A DNA stretch of 6,668 bases from an uncultured Erysipelotrichaceae bacterium (GCA_944326175.1 CALVCY010000041.1:1-6668); one strand, 5' to 3'; positions 1 through 6,668 are shown, counted from the stretch's first letter. The notes: a model not told the origin generated them from the letters alone. A program made the numbers and translations.

Positions 1-4
1 TATC

Positions 5-19
5 AATTGTTCGAAAATG
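5..19 (+). promoter_or_regulatory. possible CodY-box-like operator upstream of oppA
   Basis: The 15-mer AATTGTTCGAAAATG matches the known CodY consensus AATTTTCWGAAAATT at 11 of 15 positions. CodY represses opp genes in Lactococcus and related Firmicutes when branched-chain amino acids are plentiful, so the location is sensible. Four mismatches in an AT-rich site is weak evidence, and I cannot see whether this genome has CodY. The TATCAAT at 1-7 could be a poor -10 element, but no -35 is visible because the window starts here. Confidence 0.25.
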
Positions 20-25
20 TTCACA

Positions 26-40
26 TGCAATTTGATTGCA
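26..40. repeat. short palindrome in the oppA leader
   Basis: TGCAAT (26-31) and ATTGCA (35-40) form a perfect 6-bp inverted repeat around TTG. It sits 6 nt before the oppA ribosome binding site. It could be a regulator operator or a small mRNA hairpin, or it may be chance. The stem is short and AT-rich, so no function is claimed. Confidence 0.3.
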
Positions 41-46
41 GAAACT

Positions 47-54
47 AGGGAGGG
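47..54 (+). promoter_or_regulatory. ribosome binding site of oppA
   Basis: AGGGAGGG lies 4 nt before the ATG at 59. It decides the start: the in-frame ATG at 17 has no such site and would put 14 residues ahead of an otherwise perfect lipoprotein signal peptide. Confidence 0.8.
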
Positions 55-58
55 AATT

Positions 59-2110
59 ATGAAGAAATTAGTTTCAAGCTCTTTGGCTGGACTGATGCTG
101 GTATCCCTGGCTGCATGTTCTGGAAACACGACAACCCCGTCTACGACGGCGGCGACCGGAACTGACACCCCAACCACCGAAGGCACAACTGCCTTGGGTA
201 GTGGCGGTACCGCAGCGACGTATACCGTTGCAACCAGTGTTGCAGATTACACCGGTCCGACTGAAATGACGTACTATTACACGACTGATGTCGCAACAAT
301 GGACTACGTCACTTCCGCCTTGGCTGAAGATCACCGTCAGAATGTCAACTTTGTTGATGGTCTGGTGGAAAACGATGCTGCTGGAAACATCGTGCCGTCT
401 TTGGCAACCGATTGGACATCCAACGAAGATGCAACAGTGTGGACATTCCACATCCGCCCGGATGTTTACTGGGTCACCAGTACTGGTGAAGTTTATGAAC
501 AGGTAACTGCTCAGGACTGGGTTACCGGTATGCAGCATGCCGCTGATTTCAATAGTGGTACGGGATGGTTGCTCGAAGGCGTTATCAAAAATTACAGTCA
601 ATATGTCGACGGTTTGGTTGACTTTGAAGAAGTTGGTGTCAAGGCAATCGACGATCTGACACTGGAATTTACATTAGAGTCCAGTACACCATATTTCGAA
701 ACGATGGCGAACTACACTGTACTTTATCCGGTGAACAAGACATTCTTGGAATCCAGAGGTACAGGTTGTGCATTAGGTAATCCGGTGATCGAAGAATGCA
801 CCTTTGGTGCTGCCGGTCAGCCGGACTCCATTCTTTACAATGGTGCCTATATCCTGCAAAGCTATGACTTCAAGTCCAGCATTGTCATGACCAAAAACCA
901 ATCCTATTGGGATGCGGATCATGTCTATATCGAAACCATCACCCAGATTTTCGATGATGGTAGCGATCCATATAGCAAGATCAATGCATTTGAAGCTGGT
1001 ACATATCCTGCTGCATATCTGGAAACCAGTTGGGCTGATTATCAAAGCTATGCTGATAAATATGCTGGCTTCATCGTTGCGAGCGAACCGAATGCTTCCG
1101 TGTTCGGTATCCAGTTGAACTTCAACCGTTTGAGCTATCAGTACAGTGCTCATACCACCGATGAAGATAAAGCCAATACACAGGCTGCGATTCGCAATGA
1201 AAACTTCCGTAAGGCATTGCGTGCGGCATTTGATAAGACCAGTTATCTAGCTGTGTCTGCTCCAGTGGATGTTGCGGAAGAAACATTGCGTAATATCAAC
1301 AACTATCCTGAAGTTGTCCATACTGGCGACGGGAAGAGCTATGGTACTTTAGTCGAAGAAGCTTATGCCGAAATGACTGGTGATACCCGCTCATTGGCCG
1401 ATGGTCAGGATGCATTCTTCTCCGCTGAAGAAGCCATGAGCTATATCGAAGCGGCTGAAGCAGATGGAATCGTATTCCCGATCACGTTGGATATGCCGAC
1501 TTTGGAAAGCAATCAGCGTTTGGTCAACCAGGCCAACAGTTTGAAACAGTCGGTCGAATCCAACACTGAAGGCAACATTCTCATCAATGTCGTGATGATG
1601 AACGAAGATGAGATTAATGCTACCTGCTACAACCAGGCAGGACCGGAAGCCAGTGACTATGACATCAATACGTTTGCTGGTTGGTCTCCGGACTATGCGG
1701 ATCCAAAATCCTTCGTCGATATCGTTTCTCCGACAACTGGTTATCTGATGAATGCCTTTGGTTTCTTACCAGCTGATCAGGATGAAGATCCGGATGCTGC
1801 TGTCAAGGAAGAATTGGGCTTCTACGAATATGAAGAACTCTACCGTACAGCGGATGCCATCACGGATGATATGGATGCACGTTATGAAGCATTTGCTCAA
1901 GCTGATGCTTACTTAGTTGCTCATGCATTGTATATCCCGTCATACCAGCAGACCCGTACGCAATGGGTCCGTCGCTTCGTCCCGTTCACCAAACAGGATG
2001 GACAGACTGGTGTCGGAGAATACAAGTGGAAAGGTCTGCAGTTAGTCAGCGATGGTATTATCACTGCTGCTGATTACGAAGCACGCCGTGCTGAAGTTAA
2101 GGGTGAATAA
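59..2110 (+). CDS. oppA: oligopeptide ABC transporter substrate-binding lipoprotein (OppA/AmiA type)
   Basis: This is the extracytoplasmic peptide receptor of the operon's importer (SBP_bac_5 family), 683 aa. The N-terminus is a lipoprotein signal: MKK, a hydrophobic stretch (about 9-19) and the lipobox LAAC with Cys20 as lipid-anchor site. A Thr/Gly/Ala-rich linker (about 21-58) follows. The binding domain fills the rest. Typical family stretches are visible: 'IVPSLATDWTSNED' (about 111-124), 'RNENFRKALRAAFDK' (about 379-393) and 'GWSPDYADPKSF' (about 541-552). It is longer than the roughly 540 aa of enterobacterial OppA and close to streptococcal AmiA (about 660 aa, from memory). Cys237 and Cys247 are near each other in the mature domain and might form a disulfide. 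Being first, and followed by a strong hairpin, it is probably made in excess over the membrane parts. The exact peptide preference cannot be read from the sequence; a pheromone-binding role is possible but not shown. Confidence 0.95.
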   Translation: MKKLVSSSLAGLMLVSLAACSGNTTTPSTTAATGTDTPTTEGTTALGSGGTAATYTVATSVADYTGPTEMTYYYTTDVATMDYVTSALAEDHRQNVNFVDGLVENDAAGNIVPSLATDWTSNEDATVWTFHIRPDVYWVTSTGEVYEQVTAQDWVTGMQHAADFNSGTGWLLEGVIKNYSQYVDGLVDFEEVGVKAIDDLTLEFTLESSTPYFETMANYTVLYPVNKTFLESRGTGCALGNPVIEECTFGAAGQPDSILYNGAYILQSYDFKSSIVMTKNQSYWDADHVYIETITQIFDDGSDPYSKINAFEAGTYPAAYLETSWADYQSYADKYAGFIVASEPNASVFGIQLNFNRLSYQYSAHTTDEDKANTQAAIRNENFRKALRAAFDKTSYLAVSAPVDVAEETLRNINNYPEVVHTGDGKSYGTLVEEAYAEMTGDTRSLADGQDAFFSAEEAMSYIEAAEADGIVFPITLDMPTLESNQRLVNQANSLKQSVESNTEGNILINVVMMNEDEINATCYNQAGPEASDYDINTFAGWSPDYADPKSFVDIVSPTTGYLMNAFGFLPADQDEDPDAAVKEELGFYEYEELYRTADAITDDMDARYEAFAQADAYLVAHALYIPSYQQTRTQWVRRFVPFTKQDGQTGVGEYKWKGLQLVSDGIITAADYEARRAEVKGE

Positions 2111-2144
2111 TCCGTTAACTGAAAGCAAATTCCGATAATAATCG

Positions 2145-2184
2145 AATTAGGTTGTAAGCTTTGAAAAAGGTTTACAACCTAATT
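2145..2184 (+). promoter_or_regulatory. strong inter-cistronic RNA hairpin between oppA and oppB
   Basis: The arms AATTAGGTTGTAA (2145-2157) and TTACAACCTAATT (2172-2184) are perfect complements of 13 bp. Inside them GCTTT (2158-2162) pairs with AAGGT (2167-2171) using two G-U wobbles, closing on a GAAA tetraloop (2163-2166). The stem is 18 bp without a bulge. No run of T follows (ATTGTCATAAGG instead), so it is not a standard full terminator. Its position after the binder gene suggests a partial terminator, or an RNA 3'-end stabiliser that lets oppA mRNA accumulate above oppBCDF. It ends 8 nt before the oppB ribosome binding site. The structure is seen directly; the role is inferred. Confidence 0.75.
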
Positions 2185-2192
2185 ATTGTCAT

Positions 2193-2201
2193 AAGGAAGG
2201 A
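2193..2201 (+). promoter_or_regulatory. ribosome binding site of oppB
   Basis: AAGGAAGGA lies 8 nt before the ATG at 2210. It supports that start, which also begins the MKKY... N-terminus just ahead of the first membrane helix. Confidence 0.7.
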
Positions 2202-2209
2202 AGAGATAC

Positions 2210-3691
2210 ATGAAAAAATACGTGCTGACTCGACTTCTGAAATCCGTTATTTCCATTCTGTTGGTCGTGGTGATCGTGATGCTACTTTTGTTTAAGATGG
2301 TGTCACGAACCAAAATTTTTGACCAGGATGCCGGGTATAAAAAAATGCAGGGGGATGCCAAAACGGCATATACCTATACCCGATGGGAAGAATTGGGATA
2401 TCTGGATTATCAGACTATGAGTGACATGTGCATCAATGCCGGCAGTGAAGACACAACGGCGTGTCTGACAGTCGGTAGTGAGGAACAACAGCGTGTCGTT
2501 GATCAGTATGCTGATGATGGGTATACCATTCAGTATTTGCAAAGCGGCATGCCATTTGCGAGCCGTGATTATACGATGGTGGAACTGGTATGGAATTTTC
2601 TGACCACATTTATCCGCATCGATAATCCGTGGTACATCCAGGATCCGAATAATCCGGACCTTGAACGCAAATATTATTTGTCGACCACCTATGAAGGATT
2701 GCCAGCGATCAAATGCAGTGGCTGTCTTTCTGAAACTCAGATCTATATCGATGGATCATTCCCGTTCATCCATCAAAACGTCGTCGAATTGAACTTCGGA
2801 AATTCGTTCCCGACCAATCAGGGCGTAGCGACGATGACGGTGATCATGCAAGGACAGGGCACACCGCAACAAACGGATACAACATTCCCGACCGGTGTTA
2901 CTCAACCGTCTAGTGTGAATCTGAATGCTTGTAAATATAAAATGACCAGTACACTGGATCATTTGGATACAACCAAATTCGATACCAATTATGCAGATTG
3001 CGCATTGAATTACAAGGATCCGTCAATGGCATCCACATCTTTGATGTTTGGTTTGCTATCATTGATCATAGCGTATTTGATTGCTATTCCAGCCGGCATT
3101 CAAATGGCACGTAAAAAAGGCAAATTGGTCGATAAGATCGGTATTGTCTATATCAATTTCTTAATCGCATTACCGTCCTTGGCCTTTATTTTCTTGGTCA
3201 AACAGATCGGTAACATCTTCGGTGCACCGGATAAATTCCCTCAATACGGTTTTGGAGATATTCGCTCTTACGTTTTACCGATCATCATTTTGGCGTTGCT
3301 CAATACGGCATCCTTGATGACCTGGGTAAGACGATACATGGTCGACCAGACCAATGCAGACTATGTCAAGTTTGCCAAGGCAAAAGGCTTGAGTCAGTCT
3401 GAAATATTCAATCGCCATATTTTGAAAAATGCGATCATTCCGATCGTCAATGGTATCCCCAGCTCAGTGGTTGCCTGCTTGAGCGGATCGGTGATTACTG
3501 AAAGTATTTTCTCGATTCCAGGTATGGGCAAGATGCTTCCCGATGCCATCAAAGTGGTCAATAACAATATGGTGATCACCTTGACGTTTATTTTTGCGTC
3601 ATTATCGATCCTGGCGGTTTTGGTCGGTGACGTATTGATGACGGTTATCGATCCACGTATCCAATTGACGGCGAAAGGAGATACACGATGA
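2210..3691 (+). CDS. oppB: oligopeptide ABC transporter permease with large extracellular insertion (OppB/AmiC type)
   Basis: One of the two membrane subunits forming the peptide channel, 493 aa. A first membrane helix (about 9-31) is followed by a hydrophilic region of about 240 residues (about 32-274), predicted outside the cell. Five more helices follow (about 276-298, 312-331, 352-373, 411-431, 455-480). The cytoplasmic EAA coupling loop that docks on an ATPase is clear: 'ADYVKFAKAKGLSQSEIF' (383-400) with conserved Gly393, then a 'HILKNAIIPI' segment. Ordinary OppB proteins are about 306-340 aa. The extra size comes from the outer domain and resembles streptococcal AmiC (about 500 aa, from memory). 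The domain carries six cysteines (74, 85, 169, 172, 241, 264), including a CSGC motif. The stop codon overlaps the oppC start (ATGA), so translation is probably coupled. The family call is firm; the outer domain's function is unknown to me, possibly receptor docking or peptide handover. Confidence 0.93.
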   Translation: MKKYVLTRLLKSVISILLVVVIVMLLLFKMVSRTKIFDQDAGYKKMQGDAKTAYTYTRWEELGYLDYQTMSDMCINAGSEDTTACLTVGSEEQQRVVDQYADDGYTIQYLQSGMPFASRDYTMVELVWNFLTTFIRIDNPWYIQDPNNPDLERKYYLSTTYEGLPAIKCSGCLSETQIYIDGSFPFIHQNVVELNFGNSFPTNQGVATMTVIMQGQGTPQQTDTTFPTGVTQPSSVNLNACKYKMTSTLDHLDTTKFDTNYADCALNYKDPSMASTSLMFGLLSLIIAYLIAIPAGIQMARKKGKLVDKIGIVYINFLIALPSLAFIFLVKQIGNIFGAPDKFPQYGFGDIRSYVLPIIILALLNTASLMTWVRRYMVDQTNADYVKFAKAKGLSQSEIFNRHILKNAIIPIVNGIPSSVVACLSGSVITESIFSIPGMGKMLPDAIKVVNNNMVITLTFIFASLSILAVLVGDVLMTVIDPRIQLTAKGDTR

Positions 3692-4608
3692 GTGAAAATA
3701 AATTTACTTTCGTCCAAATGAAAGAAGATGCCAGTGAACATATCGCGGCGCCGCAATACAGTTACTGGAAGAGTGTTTTCAGACAGTTCTTCTCCAGTAA
3801 AGTGGCGATCGTGATGTTGTTGATCGTTTTGTTTATCGTCATCATGTCGATCGTCCATCCCATGATCAGTGGGTATGATCCACGTGATCCGGGCTTTATC
3901 AACGATCGTTCCATGCATTACATCTGGCCGTGTCTGGAATTCCCATTTGGTACGGACAATGTCGGTAAGAATCTGTTTGATGCCGTATGGGCGGGAACAC
4001 GCAATTCCTTGTTCATCGCTGCAATGGCCACCCTTATTTCTACCGTGATCGGTGTGATCGTTGGCATGTTTTGGGGATATTCCAAAAAAATCGACGTGTT
4101 CATGATCGAAGTTTACAATGTTGTCGCCAATGTACCATTTACGCTGATCGTCATGGTTTTGGTTTATGCACTAGGTGGTGGCATTTGGCAATTGATCTTT
4201 GCCATGAGTGTCACGTCTTGGATCTCTGTGGCGTATTTCATTCGTGTTCAGGTCATGATCATTCGCGATCGTGAATATAACCTGGCCTCACGTTGCTTGG
4301 GTACACCGGTCAGCAAGATCGTTACCCATAACATCTTGCCGTATCTGGTTTCTGTGATCGTGACCAGCGTCGCGCGGGATATTCCAAGTTACATTTCTTA
4401 TGAAGTGTTCTTAAGTTATCTTGGAGTCGGTTTGGGTAAAGATGTCGCTTCGTTAGGCCAGATGATCCAGACTTATTCGCCCTACATGCTCAGTGCACCG
4501 TACATGTTCTGGTTGCCATTGATCGTCGCGGCGGCGATTTCCGTTTCATTCTATATTGTTGGTCAGACTTTGGCCGATGCGTCGGATCCCAAGACGCACA
4601 TGAACTAA
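3688..4608 (+). CDS. oppC: oligopeptide ABC transporter permease (OppC/AmiD type)
   Basis: The second channel subunit, partner of OppB, 306 aa, which is the usual length. The N-terminal cytoplasmic tail (1-35) is followed by six likely membrane helices (about 36-58, 106-130, 139-162, 167-188, 216-240, 272-295). The outer loop after helix 1 carries the family hallmark 'FPFGTDNVGKNLF' (85-97) and 'GTRNSLFIA' (103-111). The EAA coupling loop is 'REYNLASRCLGTPVSK' (195-210) with conserved Gly205, followed by 'HNILPYL'. The start is fixed by AAAGGAG at 3674-3680, 7 nt upstream, and by the 4-nt ATGA overlap with oppB. This favours equal production of the two permeases. Nothing is missing. It resembles OppC/DppC proteins generally; assignment to oligopeptides rather than dipeptides rests on the whole operon. 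Confidence 0.93.
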   Translation: MSENKFTFVQMKEDASEHIAAPQYSYWKSVFRQFFSSKVAIVMLLIVLFIVIMSIVHPMISGYDPRDPGFINDRSMHYIWPCLEFPFGTDNVGKNLFDAVWAGTRNSLFIAAMATLISTVIGVIVGMFWGYSKKIDVFMIEVYNVVANVPFTLIVMVLVYALGGGIWQLIFAMSVTSWISVAYFIRVQVMIIRDREYNLASRCLGTPVSKIVTHNILPYLVSVIVTSVARDIPSYISYEVFLSYLGVGLGKDVASLGQMIQTYSPYMLSAPYMFWLPLIVAAAISVSFYIVGQTLADASDPKTHMN

Positions 4609-4610
4609 GC

Positions 4611-4635
4611 AAAGGAGGTTTTGGAGAAAATTATG
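4611..4635 (+). promoter_or_regulatory. ribosome binding sites and start choice of oppD
   Basis: Two Shine-Dalgarno-like sequences precede oppD: AAAGGAGG (4611-4618) and GGAG (4623-4626). An in-frame TTG at 4621 is only 2 nt from the first, which is too close. The ATG at 4633 lies 6 nt after GGAG and 14 nt after AAAGGAGG. I chose the ATG; the resulting 356 aa fits the family, and starting at TTG would add only four residues. Confidence 0.6.
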
Positions 4636-5703
4636 CAAAATACGAACAAAACACCGTTGCTTTCGGTTAAAAACTTAGTCGTTAAATTTAAGGTGCGTGA
4701 TCGGGTATTGACGGCAATCCGCAATATCTCGCTTGATTTTGAGGAAGGCCGCACTGTCGCGATCGTTGGTGAATCCGGTTCTGGTAAAAGCGTTTTTACC
4801 AAAACGTTTACTGGAATGCTTGAAATCAATGGATCGATCCCGCAGGGAGAAATCTGGTTTGAAGGACAGGATCTGGCCAAATTCAAAACTGATAAAGATT
4901 GGGCAGCCATCCGTGGAAAAAAAATCGCTACTGTGTTTCAGGATCCGATGAGTTCTTTGGATCCAGTACGCACCATTGGCTATCAGATCAGCGAAGTCAT
5001 CATCAAGCATGAAGGAAAATCAAAATCTGAGGCCAAAAAGGAAGCCATTGAATTGATGGGACGTGTTGGTATTCCCGATCCTGAAAAACGATACGATGAA
5101 TACCCGTTCATGTATTCAGGTGGTATGCGTCAGCGTATCGTTATTGCCATAGCATTGGCATGTCATCCAAAGATTTTGATTTGTGATGAGCCGACTACAG
5201 CGCTGGATGTGACCATCCAGGCCCAGATCATCCAATTGATCAAAGATTTGTCAAAAGATTATGGTTTCACCACGATCTACATTACCCATGATCTGGGTGT
5301 CGTGGCCAATGTTGCTGATGATGTGGCGGTCATGTATGCGGGTCAGATCATCGAATATGGTAAAGTCGAAGAAGTATTCTATGAACCCAAACATCCCTAT
5401 ACCTGGGGGTTGTTGAACTCTTTACCGCAGTTGGGTGAAAAGGGTCATGAATTATTCGCCATTGCCGGTACACCTCCATCCTTATTCGAGGAAGTCAAAG
5501 GTGATGCGTTTGCCGTAAGAAATCCATATGCGATGCAGATCGATTTTGAAGAAGAGCCACCGATCTTCAATGTCACGGATACCCATTGGGCCAAAACATG
5601 GTTGTTGGATCCCAGAGCGCCGAAAGTCGAACCACCGGCAGGCATCCAGAATCTGCATGCCCGTATGAACAAATTGTATGGAAAGGAGGTCAGCCATGAC
5701 TGA
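4633..5703 (+). CDS. oppD: oligopeptide ABC transporter ATP-binding protein (OppD/AmiE type)
   Basis: A cytoplasmic ATPase that powers peptide import together with OppF, 356 aa. In order: Walker A GESGSGKS (46-53), Q-loop Gln103 in '[11 protein letters not shown]', ABC signature YSGGMRQR (161-168), Walker B ILICDEP with Asp185/Glu186 (181-187), D-loop ALD (190-192) and switch His219 in 'YITHDLG'. The YSGGM form of the signature is typical of OppD. A C-terminal peptide-transporter extension (oligo_HPY) begins at '[15 protein letters not shown]' (254-268). In many OppD/DppD proteins this tail holds four cysteines proposed to bind an iron-sulfur cluster; here the matching positions read Asp291, Asn297, Asp304 and Thr322. 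From memory, streptococcal AmiE shares this loss. It starts 24 nt after oppC and its last 8 nt overlap oppF. ATP hydrolysis motifs are complete. Confidence 0.95.
   Translation: MQNTNKTPLLSVKNLVVKFKVRDRVLTAIRNISLDFEEGRTVAIVGESGSGKSVFTKTFTGMLEINGSIPQGEIWFEGQDLAKFKTDKDWAAIRGKKIATVFQDPMSSLDPVRTIGYQISEVIIKHEGKSKSEAKKEAIELMGRVGIPDPEKRYDEYPFMYSGGMRQRIVIAIALACHPKILICDEPTTALDVTIQAQIIQLIKDLSKDYGFTTIYITHDLGVVANVADDVAVMYAGQIIEYGKVEEVFYEPKHPYTWGLLNSLPQLGEKGHELFAIAGTPPSLFEEVKGDAFAVRNPYAMQIDFEEEPPIFNVTDTHWAKTWLLDPRAPKVEPPAGIQNLHARMNKLYGKEVSHD
5682..5689 (+). promoter_or_regulatory. ribosome binding site of oppF
   Basis: AAAGGAGG, 6 nt before the ATG at 5696, lies inside the end of oppD. It rules out the upstream in-frame ATG at 5678, which would have the site inside its own coding sequence and add six residues (MERRSA). 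Confidence 0.85.
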
Positions 5704-6628
5704 ACGCAAAAAAATCCTGGAAGTCAAGGATCTGGAAGTCACGTTTAAAAATGGCCGACGTTCCTTTACCGCCGTCAATGATGTCAATTTTGATATCTAT
5801 GAAGGTGAAACGTTTTCCTTGGTCGGTGAATCTGGCTCAGGCAAAACTACCATTGGTCGAGCCATTATCAAATTGAATCCGATCACCAATGGTGAAGTCA
5901 TTTTTGATGGCACCAAGATTTCTGGTAAGACCAGCAAAGAAGTGGATAAAATGGTCGTCCGTAATATTCAGATGATCTTCCAAGATCCGGCTGCCAGTTT
6001 GAACGAACGGGCCACGATCGATTATTGTGTCTCCGAAGGACTGTACAATTTCCATCTGTATAAAGATGAAGCAGATCGTGAAGCCAAAGTCGATGCTGCA
6101 TTACAAAGTGTCGGTCTATTGCCGGAACACAAAAGCCGTTATCCACATGAATTTTCCGGCGGTCAGCGTCAGCGTGTCGGTATCGCCCGTGCGATGATCA
6201 TGGAACCGCGATTGTTGATCGCGGATGAACCGATCAGTGCATTGGATGTATCCATTCGTGCACAGGTACTCAATCTGCTCAAACAGTTCCAGAAGGAACG
6301 CAATCTGACGGTATTGTTCATTGCCCACGATCTTTCCGTTGTCCGTTTCATTTCCGATCGGATCGCGGTCATTCATTTGGGTCATATCGTTGAATTGGCT
6401 GAAGCGGAAGAGTTATTCCTGAATCCGTTGCATCCGTACACCAAATCATTGCTTTCTTCTGTGCCGATCCCTGATCCGGCCATCGAAAAGCAAAAAGTCG
6501 TGCATCCGTATGATATGTCGATCCATGATTACAGCGTGGATAAACCATTCTGGGAAGAAATCAAACCCGGACATTTCATTTACGGAAACGAAAAAGAAAT
6601 GCAGCAATATCGTGCTGAAGTGAAGTAA
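5696..6628 (+). CDS. oppF: oligopeptide ABC transporter ATP-binding protein (OppF/AmiF type)
   Basis: The second cytoplasmic ATPase, pairing with OppD below the OppB/OppC channel, 310 aa. In order: Walker A GESGSGKT (44-51), Q-loop Gln96 in '[16 protein letters not shown]', canonical signature FSGGQRQR (153-160), Walker B LLIADEP with Asp177/Glu178 (173-179), D-loop SALD (181-184) and switch His211 in 'FIAHDLS'. The 'QDPAASLN' stretch and the SGGQRQR signature mark it as OppF rather than OppD. The oligo_HPY tail begins at '[16 protein letters not shown]' (246-261). It then runs through '[19 protein letters not shown]' (276-294), a stretch I recall as resembling streptococcal AmiF. The tail has no cysteine; the only one in the protein is Cys111. 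The start overlaps oppD by 8 nt, pointing to coupled translation. It is the last gene, followed within 15 nt by a terminator hairpin. All catalytic residues are present. Confidence 0.95.
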   Translation: MTERKKILEVKDLEVTFKNGRRSFTAVNDVNFDIYEGETFSLVGESGSGKTTIGRAIIKLNPITNGEVIFDGTKISGKTSKEVDKMVVRNIQMIFQDPAASLNERATIDYCVSEGLYNFHLYKDEADREAKVDAALQSVGLLPEHKSRYPHEFSGGQRQRVGIARAMIMEPRLLIADEPISALDVSIRAQVLNLLKQFQKERNLTVLFIAHDLSVVRFISDRIAVIHLGHIVELAEAEELFLNPLHPYTKSLLSSVPIPDPAIEKQKVVHPYDMSIHDYSVDKPFWEEIKPGHFIYGNEKEMQQYRAEVK

Positions 6629-6634
6629 TCCATG

Positions 6635-6668
6635 AAAAAAACCGTGTGTCTAAGATAAGATACACGGT
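6635..6668 (+). terminator. probable intrinsic terminator of the opp operon (cut by window edge)
   Basis: Seven A (6635-6641) lead into an 11-bp stem: ACCGTGTGTCT (6641-6651) pairs with AGATACACGGT (6658-6668) with one G-U wobble, around the 6-nt loop AAGATA. The expected T-run would fall just beyond the last base and cannot be seen. The A-run on the left suggests it may also end transcription from the opposite strand. Its place 12 nt after the oppF stop fits an operon end. Confidence 0.75.

Noticed and set aside
17..58. Longer oppA start at the ATG at 17, adding 14 residues
   Set aside because: No ribosome binding site precedes it. The AGGGAGGG site and a standard lipoprotein signal peptide both fit the ATG at 59.
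74..601. 175-codon open frame on the minus strand inside oppA
   Set aside because: It is a shadow of oppA. Its Arg-rich run comes from the complement of the Thr/Ala-rich linker, and no promoter or ribosome binding site was seen.
2145..2184. Reading the oppA-oppB hairpin as a full operon terminator
   Set aside because: There is no T-run after the stem, and oppB starts 25 nt later with no clear promoter in between. Partial termination or RNA processing fits better.
3394..3918. 174-codon open frame on the minus strand across the oppB-oppC junction
   Set aside because: It lies antisense to two well-supported genes, has no recognisable domain, and its composition mirrors the permease coding strand.
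4621..4632. TTG start for oppD at 4621
   Set aside because: It is only 2 nt from the AGGAGG core, too close for efficient initiation, while the ATG at 4633 has GGAG at a normal 6-nt spacing. It cannot be fully excluded.
1..6668. Search for mobile elements, CRISPR arrays, tRNA or rRNA genes, or broken genes
   Set aside because: Apart from short spacers the window is filled by five intact genes. I saw no repeat arrays, transposase, integrase, tRNA-like cloverleaf or frameshift.

Overview
The window holds one complete five-gene operon on the + strand, in the order oppA-oppB-oppC-oppD-oppF. It encodes an oligopeptide ABC importer: a lipoprotein peptide binder, two membrane permeases and two ATPases. 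Little else fits into the 6.7 kb. The window opens 58 bases before oppA and closes inside or just after a terminator hairpin behind oppF.

The organism looks like a low-to-moderate GC Firmicute. Ribosome binding sites are strong and AGGAGG-like, the substrate binder is a lipoprotein, and TGA is used as a stop (oppB and oppD) while Trp is TGG, so it is not a Mycoplasma-type code. The unusual gene sizes (binder about 683 aa, first permease 493 aa with a large outer loop) and the gene order match, from memory, the streptococcal AmiA-AmiC-AmiD-AmiE-AmiF type of Opp system rather than the enterobacterial type. A streptococcus relative or an Erysipelotrichia-like lineage is possible; I cannot place it further.

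Layout: 1-58, upstream region with a weak CodY-box-like sequence, a short palindrome and the oppA ribosome binding site. 59-2110, oppA. 2111-2209, spacer with a striking 18-bp hairpin capped by a GAAA tetraloop. 2210-3691, oppB. 3688-4608, oppC, overlapping oppB by 4 nt. 4633-5703, oppD. 5696-6628, oppF, overlapping oppD by 8 nt. 6635-6668, hairpin of the likely terminator, running into the window edge.

How it works together: OppA, tethered outside the membrane, captures peptides and delivers them to the OppB/OppC channel. OppD and OppF hydrolyse ATP inside the cell to drive import. Such systems feed amino-acid nutrition and, in Gram-positives, can import signalling peptides. All ATPase motifs and both permease coupling loops look intact, so the transporter should be functional. 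I see no novel system here. The points worth a second look are the inter-cistronic hairpin, the cysteine-containing OppB outer domain, the loss of the C-terminal cysteines usual in OppD/OppF ATPases, and a sharp GATC enrichment in oppBCDF but not oppA.
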